From Ancrocorticia sp052089425 (GTDB lineage: Bacteria; Actinomycetota; Actinomycetes; Actinomycetales; Actinomycetaceae), in contig NZ_JBQCZW010000051.1 in NCBI RefSeq assembly GCF_052089425.1, positions 1 to 10,297 of the forward strand: DNA of 10,297 nt, in the 5' to 3' direction. Shown here piece by piece: positions 1 to 5,680 of the stretch; the first letter of the stretch is position 1, and each line of letters opens with the position of its first letter. The notes beneath the pieces were generated by a model. It did no database searches. It saw nothing but the letters and a program-made list of their open reading frames with translations, and was not told where the DNA came from. The translations under genes were made by a program, and so were the position numbers.

Positions 1-1
1 G

Positions 2-75
2 TGCCCCCAGTGGGACTCGAACCCACACTGGACCGATTTTAAGTCGGTTGCCTCTGCCGATTGGGCTATGGGGGC
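2..75 (-). tRNA. tRNA with UAA anticodon (nominal tRNA-Leu), class I shape
   Basis: Read on the minus strand, the stretch folds as a complete cloverleaf. The 7-bp acceptor stem pairs GCCCCCA (69-75) with TGGGGGC (3-9); the discriminator base is A at position 2 and one C of a CCA end is visible at position 1. The anticodon stem is ACCGA/TCGGT, with loop CTTAAAA (37-43) and anticodon UAA at 39-41, which reads the Leu codon UUA. The T arm is GTGGG-TTCGAGT-CCCAC (10-26). The variable loop is only 5 nt (CCAGT, 27-31), whereas bacterial tRNA-Leu is normally class II with a long variable arm. The fold and anticodon are seen directly; the Leu identity is inferred from the anticodon only, because the usual Leu-specific arm is absent. 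The window edge cuts the 3' flank. Confidence 0.9.
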
Positions 76-84
76 CCGCTGAAC

Positions 85-112
85 ATTCTAGGGGATGCAC
101 GCTTGATGTAAG
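85..112 (-). promoter_or_regulatory. Possible promoter of the tRNA gene
   Basis: On the minus strand a good -10 hexamer TAGAAT (85-90) lies 16 bases downstream of CTTACA (107-112), which matches 4 of 6 bases of the -35 consensus TTGACA. The expected start of transcription falls at about 77-79, a few bases before the tRNA 5' end at 75, the usual geometry for a tRNA promoter. The match is by eye only. Confidence 0.4.
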
Positions 113-164
113 TAATTGGCGATGGCCCGCGGCTGTTCACCATTGAGCTCAGTGATGGCGAGTT

Positions 165-237
165 CCGCGAGAGTTAGCGAATGTAGCGGAAGTTGGGTTT
201 CTCCGCTAACTCTCGCTGCGCCCGCCAACTCTCGCGG
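165..237. repeat. Three-copy palindromic repeat in the spacer
   Basis: A 13-14 base motif occurs three times. One copy, GCGAGAGTTAGCG, is on the plus strand at 167-179. Two copies are on the minus strand: CCGCTAACTCTCGC at 203-216 and CCGCCAACTCTCGC at 222-235, which differ at one base and are 19 bases apart. The first and second copies form a perfect 13-bp inverted repeat with a 24-base loop. The first and third form an 11-bp one (165-175 with 227-237). A further short inverted pair, AGCGGA (185-190) and TCCGCT (202-207), lies within. The possible hairpins are therefore mutually exclusive. No reading frame of interest crosses the region. It could be paired binding sites for a regulator, an RNA switch-like fold, or an extragenic palindromic repeat; the sequence alone does not decide. 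Confidence 0.75.
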
Positions 238-333
238 CATTCGCTCGCCCTCGAGGCGGGTATCGGCTCAGGCTAACGTCTGAATCTTCGCACTTATGTT
301 GGGCAGTGATCGCTCTTCATCTAAACCAACAAT

Positions 334-351
334 TTTTGTATAGTTTTGTAT
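334..351 (+). promoter_or_regulatory. Tandem TTTTGTAT repeat overlapping a -10 box at the antitoxin start
   Basis: TTTTGTAT occurs twice, at 334-341 and 344-351, exactly 10 bases (about one helical turn) apart. The second copy runs into the ATG at 350. Between them is TATAGT (339-344), close to the -10 consensus TATAAT, placed so that transcription would begin at or next to the ATG. No ribosome binding site is visible upstream of the ATG. Ribbon-helix-helix antitoxins commonly repress their own promoter by binding repeated half-sites, so this could be both promoter and operator of a leaderless transcript. The -35 region (TTCATC, 316-321) is poor. The repeat is seen; the function is inferred. 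Confidence 0.4.
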
Positions 352-577
352 GACTACCCAGACTCTCAACATCTCGCTCCCGCAGGAATTAGTTCTCCTG
401 ATTGATAAGCAAGCGGAACGCGACTTTGCCTCACGCAGTGAATACATCCGGCGTGCGGTAGTCAGCCAGTTGCGAGCAGAACACGAGTTGCAAGCGGTGT
501 TCGACCGCGCCAACGCCCGTGGCAGCGCTATGAACATCACGTCGGAGCAGCAGGTCTACGACATCATCGATGAGTAG
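350..577 (+). CDS. Ribbon-helix-helix antitoxin-like protein (75 aa)
   Basis: The small protein has the layout of a CopG/ParD-type ribbon-helix-helix regulator. A short beta strand (residues about 3-9, TQTLNISLP) is followed by a first helix (about 10-24) and then, after the typical S-R-S-E-Y-I-R-R turn, a second helix (about 29-44). The C-terminal part (about 45-75) is the likely toxin-binding tail. Such proteins dimerise through the N-terminal strand, bind operator DNA and neutralise a partner toxin. The next frame starts 6 bases downstream and begins like a PIN-domain RNase toxin, so the pair was a type II toxin-antitoxin module of the RHH-PIN type. The toxin is now truncated, which leaves this gene as an orphan antitoxin that may still act as a repressor. 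The ATG has no clear ribosome binding site and may be leaderless. One rare TTA codon is present. The RHH assignment is fairly sure; current function is unknown. Confidence 0.85.
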   Translation: MTTQTLNISLPQELVLLIDKQAERDFASRSEYIRRAVVSQLRAEHELQAVFDRANARGSAMNITSEQQVYDIIDE

Positions 578-583
578 CGCGGA

Positions 584-664
584 ATGTCCAAACGCATCGT
601 TGTTGATACTAACGTCTGGATCTCCGCGTTAGTTTTCGGCGATGTAAGCTTAGGTGGCACATAA
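584..664 (+). pseudogene. Truncated PIN-domain toxin (26 codons left)
   Basis: Beginning with an ATG 6 bases after the antitoxin stop, the frame reads MSKRIVVDTNVWISALVFGD and then runs out of homology, ending at a TAA at 662-664. The segment V-V-D-T-N-V-W-I-S-A is the first strand and first acidic active-site residue (D8) of PIN-fold RNases of the kind paired with RHH antitoxins. An intact PIN toxin is about 130-150 residues with three or four conserved acidic residues, so over 80 percent is missing. None of the three plus-strand frames of 665-807, the spacer before nhaA, shows further PIN-like sequence, so the loss looks like a deletion rather than a single stop or frameshift. The remnant should have no nuclease activity. 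Two of its 26 codons are TTA, rare in this kind of genome and consistent with acquired DNA. The spacer 665-807 otherwise shows only a short GTC run (694-705) and the nhaA ribosome binding site. Confidence 0.75.
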
Positions 665-797
665 GTGGTCAAGCCGGAGCGATGGGGACCGCCGTCGTCG
701 TCGTCAAAAAGCTTCGTTCCCACAAACCAGAGCGTGGAATCTTCGCAAAGACATGCCACCAAGCCTGTAAGGTGAAACCGGCCTACTCGCACCATCT

Positions 798-803
798 AGG
801 AGG
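798..803 (+). promoter_or_regulatory. Ribosome binding site that fixes the nhaA start
   Basis: A perfect AGGAGG lies 4 bases before the GTG at 808. The same frame is open from an ATG at 682, but that start has no ribosome binding site and the extra 42 residues do not look like NhaA, so this site decides the start. Confidence 0.8.
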
Positions 804-807
804 AGAC

Positions 808-2013
808 GTGCAGCCCGGTAAGAATAAGAATCCTTTGGCGCGTTACCGAATTGCCCTTCAAAACGAATCGTTCGCTGGCCTGCTCTTGGTAGTTGGCGCT
901 CTGATCGCGCTGGTGTGGGCGAATTCGCCGGTTCGCGGCAGCTACTTCACCATCGCGCAAACGATTGTGGGCCCAGAGGGTCTGCATCTTGATCTCACCA
1001 TCGCGAACTGGGCGGCTGACGGCCTACTCACCGTCTTCTTCTTCGTTGTGGGCCTAGAGCTCAAGCAAGAGTTTTCCACCGGATCCCTTCACGATCCGCG
1101 CAAGGCGGCCGTACCGATCCTCGCTGCAGTATGCGGAATGCTGGGCCCGATCGGCGTGTACTTCGCCGTACAGCTCATCACCGGATCGGGCGAATACGGC
1201 GGCTGGGCCATTCCCGTAGCCACGGACATCGCCTTCGCGCTGGCTGTCCTCTCAATCTTCGGAAAGGGACTGCCCGCCGCGGCCCGAACCTTCCTCATGA
1301 CGCTTGCGGTGGCGGACGATCTGGGCGGCATCATCGTGATCGCCCTGTTCTTCTCCGATGGCATCAACTTCCTCTGGCTCGGATTGGCCATCGTGGCGAT
1401 CGCCCTGTTCGGGTTCGCCTGCAAGAAGCGATTCGCGCGTTGGTGGCTGCTATGGCCGCTGGCCATCTTGGCGTGGTACTTCATGCATAGCTCCGGCATT
1501 CACGCCACTATCGCGGGCGTTGCGCTGGGCATGGTGGTCCCGGCGCGGCTAGCAGCTGGCGAAAAAGAGAACTTGGCCCGCCGCTTCACCGAGAAGTTTG
1601 AGTTTGCCAGTGCTGGATTCGTAGTGCCGATCTTCGCGTTCTTCGCCGCCGGTGTGAACATTACCGAGGCTGGGGGCTTGGGCGAGCTGCTCTCCGACCC
1701 GGTGGCCGTTGGCATCTACCTTGGCCTGCCGCTTGGCAAGCTGATCGGGATCTCAGGCGGCGTGTGGATCACGCTCCGCTTCTTCAAGCTTCGCCTTGGA
1801 GACGGCATCACCATCGGTGACATTGTGCCAGTCTCCATCGTGACTGGCGTTGGATTCACCGTCTCACTCCTTATCGCCCAGCTGTCCTACCCACCAGCTG
1901 ACCCACATGAAGCGCACGCAAAGGTAGCAGTGATTCTCGGGTCATTCATCGCGATCGTTGCCGGGGCCATCGCCCTAAGGATTCGTAAAGCACAGCGGCT
2001 GCGCAACGCCTGA
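808..2013 (+). CDS. nhaA: Na+/H+ antiporter NhaA
   Basis: A 401-residue integral membrane protein that exchanges cytoplasmic Na+ (or Li+) for external H+, supporting pH and sodium homeostasis. Length is normal for the family. Hallmarks in order: an N-terminal membrane entry with N-E-S-F-A-G (residues 19-24); the segment F-F-F-V-V-G-L-E-L-K-Q-E (77-88); P-V-A-T-D-I-A-F-A-L with D140, matching E. coli D133; A-V-A-D-D-L-G-G with D170-D171, matching the ion-binding pair D163-D164; P-I-F-A-F-F-A-A-G-V (274-283); and K311 in G-K-L-I-G-I-S, matching E. coli K300. Hydrophobic stretches fit the 11-12 membrane helices expected. The GTG start follows a strong AGGAGG. The gene is on the opposite strand to the housekeeping block, converges with ppx, and lies just after a decayed toxin-antitoxin pair. 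No promoter could be picked with confidence. Confidence 0.95.
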   Translation: MQPGKNKNPLARYRIALQNESFAGLLLVVGALIALVWANSPVRGSYFTIAQTIVGPEGLHLDLTIANWAADGLLTVFFFVVGLELKQEFSTGSLHDPRKAAVPILAAVCGMLGPIGVYFAVQLITGSGEYGGWAIPVATDIAFALAVLSIFGKGLPAAARTFLMTLAVADDLGGIIVIALFFSDGINFLWLGLAIVAIALFGFACKKRFARWWLLWPLAILAWYFMHSSGIHATIAGVALGMVVPARLAAGEKENLARRFTEKFEFASAGFVVPIFAFFAAGVNITEAGGLGELLSDPVAVGIYLGLPLGKLIGISGGVWITLRFFKLRLGDGITIGDIVPVSIVTGVGFTVSLLIAQLSYPPADPHEAHAKVAVILGSFIAIVAGAIALRIRKAQRLRNA

Positions 2014-2019
2014 GTGCTT

Positions 2020-2048
2020 GAAGCCCGGCATGCTTGGTGGCCGGCTTC
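2020..2048. terminator. Possible hairpin terminator between convergent nhaA and ppx
   Basis: GAAGCC (2020-2025) pairs with GGCTTC (2043-2048), and GGC (2027-2029) with GCC (2040-2042), leaving one bulged C and a 10-base loop. It starts 7 bases after the nhaA stop and could also serve ppx from the other side. There is no convincing T run on either strand, so a simple intrinsic terminator is uncertain. Confidence 0.35.
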
Positions 2049-2099
2049 GTGGCTTGTCTGACTATAGCGCTCGTGACTCTAGGGCTCTGGCTTATCCGC

Positions 2100-3077
2100 C
2101 TACAGCGCCCGGGGCTCCTGCGGATCGTGTGCCGCCCAGAGCGCCATTCCATCCAGAATGTCGTGCTCTGACGTAATGATTGCCTTGAGGGAGGTCCCGC
2201 CATCGGCCATCCGTGCCGCCACGCGCTTGACCACTTCCTCCCACACCAGCGCGCCTGACGCCATGACATCCGAGCGCCCTGGGTGCATGTACCCCAGCGC
2301 GTCGCGTTCTGACTTTTCCGAGTGGATGAACCACTCGCATACCTCGGTCACTTGTTCTACGGTCAGCTCGGTCCCGTGAATTCTGGCGGGATCATACTGC
2401 TGGAGTCCGAGCGCCCGCGCGGTCAGGGTTGTCACCGTTCCGGCCAGCCCTACGAGCCCGCGCGCGCTGGTGAAATCAACAACCGCCTCGGCCTCATCAA
2501 GAGCGGCATTCACATCCGCACGCGCGGCAGCAATCTGTTCATCGGTGGCCGGATCGGAGGCCATGTGGCGCTCGTGCATCCGCACGCACCCCACGTTCAT
2601 AGAGAAATCCGAAACAACGCCTTGACCCGGTTCTCCTAAGACGATCTCTGTGGATCCACCGCCCAGATCAACGGCGATCACAGGGGACGGACCATCCGTA
2701 CCCATCACGGAAGCCGCACCTTCGAAACTGGTGCTCGCCTCCTGATCGCCGGTTAGTACCTGAACGGGAACGCCCAGAGCCCGACGGACACCGTCCAAGA
2801 ACTCCTGACGGTTGGAGGCATCTCGAGTGGCGGACGTGGCGGCAAATCGTATCGATTCCACCCCATGTTCACGGCACAGATCCGCGTACTCCCCCACCTT
2901 AGCCAACGTGCGCTCAAGCGCCACCGGATCAAACTGGCCCGTGCGGTCCACGCCTTGGCCCAGCCGCACCACGTCCATGAGCCTAACTACATCGTCTAGC
3001 GGTCCATTCTGCCCGGGAACGTCTGCGATGAGAAGGCGAATCGAGTTAGTTCCGCAATCAATTCCTGCAACCCTCAT
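2100..3077 (-). CDS. ppx: Ppx/GppA-family exopolyphosphatase (short actinobacterial type)
   Basis: A 325-residue cytosolic protein of the ASKHA (actin-like) superfamily. Family members remove terminal phosphates from inorganic polyphosphate or convert pppGpp to ppGpp. Visible signatures are G-I-D-C-G-T-N-S-I-R-L-L (residues 5-16, first phosphate loop); T-S-A-T-R-D-A (81-87); L-T-G-D-Q-E-A (108-114), whose E113 is a candidate for the general-base glutamate; D-L-G-G-G-S-T-E (137-144, second phosphate loop); and G-L-A-G-T-V-T-T-L (210-218). The protein has only the two-lobed catalytic core and lacks the C-terminal HD-like domains of the roughly 500-residue E. coli Ppx and GppA, as in the mycobacterial Ppx1/Ppx2 group. 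Its ATG overlaps the stop of the DUF501 gene by four bases (ATGA), so it is translationally coupled and last in the ftsB-DUF501-ppx run. One TTA codon is present. Whether poly-P or pppGpp is the main substrate cannot be read from the sequence. Confidence 0.92.
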   Translation of the reverse strand: MRVAGIDCGTNSIRLLIADVPGQNGPLDDVVRLMDVVRLGQGVDRTGQFDPVALERTLAKVGEYADLCREHGVESIRFAATSATRDASNRQEFLDGVRRALGVPVQVLTGDQEASTSFEGAASVMGTDGPSPVIAVDLGGGSTEIVLGEPGQGVVSDFSMNVGCVRMHERHMASDPATDEQIAAARADVNAALDEAEAVVDFTSARGLVGLAGTVTTLTARALGLQQYDPARIHGTELTVEQVTEVCEWFIHSEKSERDALGYMHPGRSDVMASGALVWEEVVKRVAARMADGGTSLKAIITSEHDILDGMALWAAHDPQEPRAL

Positions 3078-3652
3078 GCCAGTCCCTTTCGTGAATCGTC
3101 TGTTCCAGCACCAGAATCGTCAGTTCCACCTTCGCCACCATCGCCGCAGTGGCACACATCAGGATCCCACCCGATGGCATCCAGCGCCATGTCCCCGATG
3201 GGGCAAACGCCGCGCCCGGCAGCCAGCGAGTATCCTGCCAGCGCGTGCAGGCACTTGACGCGCGTAGGCATTCCGCCGGCCGACACACCGGCGATTTCCG
3301 GTACATCGCCCAACAGGGAGCGCCGGGCCACGTAGCTCTCGTGTGCAGCGGCATGGGCGGCCGCCAGTTGTGGATCACTGGTGAGCGCCTCATTGTATTC
3401 GGCCATCTTGCCATCGGCTTCCAGCCGGGAGATCTGATACACCAGATACGGCAAGCTCAGGTAGAAGAGCGTGGGAAAGGGGCTGCCATCGGGCAGGCGC
3501 GGGGACGTGACCGTCACAGCCGGACGCCCGCATGCGCACCGGGCGCCAATAGCTACCAGTCCGCGCGGTTCGCGCCCCAGCTGCTCCGCGATTTCCTCGC
3601 GATCGCCCTCGCGCAGATCGGTCACGTTGGCGCCGATATCAGTTACGTTCAC
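3074..3652 (-). CDS. DUF501 family protein
   Basis: A 192-residue protein recognised as DUF501 by the core S-P-R-L-P-D-G-S-P-F-P-T-L-F-Y-L (50-65), the A-A-H-E-S-Y block (102-107) and the C-terminal hallmark G-G-M-P-T-R-V-K-C-L-H-A-L (126-138) with P-I-G-D (151-154). The family is of unknown function and in actinobacteria is nearly always placed between the FtsB/DivIC-like gene and ppx, as here, which suggests a shared role in envelope or cell-cycle biology, but that is only context. There is no signal peptide or membrane segment, so it is probably cytosolic. Six cysteines stand out: C39 and C41 (C-A-C-G), C134, C150, C167 and C169 (C-H-C-G). Paired CxC motifs suggest metal binding, unproven. 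The last about 20 residues are a Gly/Asp-rich tail. The GTG start overlaps the ftsB stop (GTGA) and its stop overlaps ppx (ATGA). Confidence 0.9.
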   Translation of the reverse strand: MNVTDIGANVTDLREGDREEIAEQLGREPRGLVAIGARCACGRPAVTVTSPRLPDGSPFPTLFYLSLPYLVYQISRLEADGKMAEYNEALTSDPQLAAAHAAAHESYVARRSLLGDVPEIAGVSAGGMPTRVKCLHALAGYSLAAGRGVCPIGDMALDAIGWDPDVCHCGDGGEGGTDDSGAGTDDSRKGLA

Positions 3653-4284
3653 TGGCTATCCGTATCGTCTGTTGGTTCAGTTTCATTCGTGGCTTCCGGA
3701 GCCGGCGTGGGGTCGGGAGTCTCCGGTCCATCATCTTCTGGGGAATTGAGGACCGGCGCCTCATTTGGATTGTCGAAATCCGCCTCCGTTTGCCCGGAAA
3801 CGCCGATCGAATCCCACATGGTCACATACCAGGGAGTTGCCGCGCGGCGGTCCAGATTGACGTTCTCAATCCGTTCGTCGCGCTGCTCCTGGGCGGTTCC
3901 CGCCTCCGGGTCCTTCACCACATAGAGCGTTTGCCCCGGCATCACGTATCCCAGCCGCTCGCGGGCCTGAGAACGCACAAACTCATCATCGTTCCACAGC
4001 TCCAGTTCGGTCTCCAGCTCCTCGTTATGTTGCTGAGTTGAGGCCAGATCTGACCGCGCAGCCGCAAGTTCGCGCTGGGATGCGTAGTAACGCGAGGCCG
4101 TGGGGAACACGATGACGATCGCCACGATCAGGGTGAGTACCACGGCGATGAGCCGCAACGAGTATTTTCTACTTCCACGGCCATCGGCGACGACGACGGA
4201 GTGCTTCGTCCGCACTCGTTGATCGTGAGGGCTTCTCCGAGAATCTGAGCGCCCAGGCCCGCGTGAAGGATTCATGCCAGCCAT
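3649..4284 (-). CDS. Septum formation initiator, FtsB/DivIC-like
   Basis: A 211-residue predicted single-pass membrane protein of the FtsB/DivIC family, which joins FtsL and FtsQ in the divisome. A basic cytoplasmic N-terminus (1-40, rich in R and S) precedes one transmembrane helix (about 41-61). A coiled coil (about 66-96, E/A/L/Q-rich) follows, then the DivIC core F-V-R-S-Q-A-R-E-R-L-G-Y-V-M-P-G (102-117) ending in Y-V-V (121-123). The C-terminal tail (about 160-211) is acidic and Pro/Thr-rich, presumably disordered, and makes the protein longer than E. coli FtsB (103 residues). The ATG at 4284 is chosen; an in-frame GTG at 4314 lies inside the hairpin after eno and would add ten residues, and an ATG at 4275 is possible. 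None has a strong ribosome binding site (weak GAG before 4284). The gene follows eno and overlaps the DUF501 start (GTGA). Confidence 0.88.
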   Translation of the reverse strand: MAGMNPSRGPGRSDSRRSPHDQRVRTKHSVVVADGRGSRKYSLRLIAVVLTLIVAIVIVFPTASRYYASQRELAAARSDLASTQQHNEELETELELWNDDEFVRSQARERLGYVMPGQTLYVVKDPEAGTAQEQRDERIENVNLDRRAATPWYVTMWDSIGVSGQTEADFDNPNEAPVLNSPEDDGPETPDPTPAPEATNETEPTDDTDSQ

Positions 4285-4302
4285 TCTACTCAAGGGAACA
4301 TG

Positions 4303-4334
4303 AGAGCGGGCCACCCGCGTGGGTGGCCCGCTCT
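4303..4334 (-). terminator. Strong GC-rich hairpin after eno, just before ftsB
   Basis: A perfect 14-bp inverted repeat: AGAGCGGGCCACCC (4303-4316), loop of 4 bases, and GGGTGGCCCGCTCT (4321-4334). It begins 13 bases after the eno stop and ends 18 bases before the ftsB ATG. On the minus strand it is followed by CATGTTCCC rather than a run of T, so it may be a weak or partial terminator, a stabiliser of the eno mRNA 3' end, or an attenuator. It separates heavily expressed eno from the presumably low-level division gene. Confidence 0.7.
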
Positions 4335-4347
4335 GAGCTTAATCTAC

Positions 4348-5628
4348 TTAGGCTTGGAAGCGCGGGAAAGCGCTTGCGCCTGCGTAGACTGCATCATCGG
4401 AGAGTTCATCTTCGATGCGCAGCAGCTGGTTGTACTTGTTGACGCGCTCGCCACGGGCGGGGGCGCCGGTCTTGATCTGGCCTGAGTTCGTGGCAACCGC
4501 GAGATCCGCGATGGTCGTGTCCTCTGTTTCGCCGGAACGGTGGGAGGTCATGGACTTGAATCCTGCGCGGTGCGCATTCTCCACAGCCTCGAGCGTTTCG
4601 GTGAGCGAGCCAATCTGGTTCACCTTGACCAGAAGGGCGTTTCCAGCCTTCTCATCAATTCCACGCTGAAGGCGCTCAGGGTTGGTGACGAACAGATCGT
4701 CGCCAACCAGCTGGACCTTATCGCCGATTTCTGCGGTTAGTGAGGTCCACGCGGCCCACTCATCCTCATCCAGCGGATCCTCGATGGATACCAGCGGGTA
4801 CTTGGCAACTAGCTCCTTGTAGTAGTTGACCATGTAATCGCTATCCTTCGGGCCACCTTCGAACTGGTAGGCGCCGTCGGAGAAAAACTCGGAGGAGGCA
4901 ACGTCAAGAGCAAGTGCCACATCCTTGCCGGGTACGTAGCCGGCCTTTTCGATTGCCTCGCAGATAAGGTCAAGTGCCTCCGCGTTGGAATCGAGGTTGG
5001 GGGCGAAGCCGCCCTCATCACCCAAACCGGTGTTCAGGCCACGATCCTTCAGCACGGACTTCAGGGTGTGGTAAACCTCTGCACCCCAGCGCAGTGCTTC
5101 CTTGAAGGAAGGCGCACCGATTGGAGCAATCATGAACTCCTGAATATCAACGTTGGAATCAGCGTGGGATCCACCGTTGAGGATGTTCATCATCGGAACG
5201 GGCAGAACGTGGGCGTTCGGGCCACCGATGTACTTGTACAGCGGGAGGCCAGCAGATTCTGCTGCGGCCTTCGCAACGGCAAGGGACACGCCAAGAATCG
5301 CGTTGGCGCCAATCTTGCCCTTGTTGGGTGTGCCGTCAAGATCGATCAGGGTTTGATCAATGAAGCGCTGATCCTCAGCGTCCATGCCCACAATCTCAGG
5401 CTCGATAATTTCCGAAACAGCTGCGACGGCGTCCGCAACGCCCTTGCCGCTGTAACGATCCTTATCGCCATCACGGCGTTCAACCGCCTCAAAGGCGCCT
5501 GTTGATGCGCCGGAGGGAACGCCAGCGCGGGCGAAGGTGCCATCGTCAAGCAAGACCTCGACCTCAACGGTCGGGTTGCCACGTGAATCCAGAATTTCGC
5601 GGGAAGCTACAGCTTCAATGCTGGCCAC
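4348..5628 (-). CDS. eno: Enolase (phosphopyruvate hydratase)
   Basis: A complete 426-residue enolase, which converts 2-phosphoglycerate to phosphoenolpyruvate in glycolysis and, in many bacteria, is also found with RNA-degrading complexes. The N-terminal capping domain carries A-S-R-E-I-L-D-S-R-G-N-P-T (8-20) and the flexible loop P-S-G-A-S-T-G (38-44). The barrel carries H155, E164 and E205 (G-D-E-G-G-F-A-P), the metal ligands D242, E283 (S-I-E-D-P) and D310 (V-G-D-D-L-F-V-T), the catalytic base K335 (L-L-V-K-V-N-Q-I-G), the signature S-H-R-S-G-E-T-E-D (362-370) and K386. All expected active-site residues are present. The GTG at 5628 is chosen because AAAGGAG sits 5 bases before it and the next residues match the family N-terminus; the frame is open 14 codons further up to a GTG at 5670, without support. 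A strong hairpin follows the stop. Upstream is a 143-base palindrome-rich spacer in which no clear promoter could be picked. Confidence 0.98.
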   Translation of the reverse strand: MASIEAVASREILDSRGNPTVEVEVLLDDGTFARAGVPSGASTGAFEAVERRDGDKDRYSGKGVADAVAAVSEIIEPEIVGMDAEDQRFIDQTLIDLDGTPNKGKIGANAILGVSLAVAKAAAESAGLPLYKYIGGPNAHVLPVPMMNILNGGSHADSNVDIQEFMIAPIGAPSFKEALRWGAEVYHTLKSVLKDRGLNTGLGDEGGFAPNLDSNAEALDLICEAIEKAGYVPGKDVALALDVASSEFFSDGAYQFEGGPKDSDYMVNYYKELVAKYPLVSIEDPLDEDEWAAWTSLTAEIGDKVQLVGDDLFVTNPERLQRGIDEKAGNALLVKVNQIGSLTETLEAVENAHRAGFKSMTSHRSGETEDTTIADLAVATNSGQIKTGAPARGERVNKYNQLLRIEDELSDDAVYAGASAFPRFQA

Positions 5629-5633
5629 AGGTA

Positions 5634-5640
5634 CTCCTTT
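5634..5640 (-). promoter_or_regulatory. Ribosome binding site that fixes the eno start
   Basis: The minus strand reads AAAGGAG, then 5 bases, then the GTG at 5628. It rules out the in-frame upstream GTG at 5670, which would place this site inside the coding region. Confidence 0.8.
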
Positions 5641-5680
5641 GGTTAATCGACATAGCCGCGGCGCGGCCACGTTCTATATT

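Noticed and set aside
165..237. CRISPR array
   Set aside because: Only three short copies in mixed orientation, with no regular spacers and no cas genes in the window.
1..349. tRNA as an integration site for a mobile element
   Set aside because: No integrase is present, and the unusual segment is on the 5' side of the tRNA while integration normally uses the 3' end; no repeat of the tRNA 3' end was seen to the right.
694..705. GTCGTCGTCGTC run upstream of nhaA
   Set aside because: Four copies of a trinucleotide are expected now and then in GC-rich DNA and have no visible role.
682..807. N-terminal extension of nhaA to the ATG at 682
   Set aside because: No ribosome binding site there and no NhaA similarity, whereas AGGAGG sits directly before the GTG at 808.
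3149..3925. 258-codon plus-strand reading frame opposite DUF501 and ftsB
   Set aside because: It spans two well-supported genes on the other strand and shows no domain of its own.
4285..4314. ftsB start at the GTG at 4314
   Set aside because: It lies within the stem of the hairpin after eno and has no ribosome binding site.
5629..5670. eno start at the GTG at 5670
   Set aside because: The added residues do not match enolase and the strong AAAGGAG would lie inside the coding region.
5673..5678. eno promoter with -10 TATAGA on the minus strand
   Set aside because: No acceptable -35 hexamer at 16-18 bases; the match is too weak to list.
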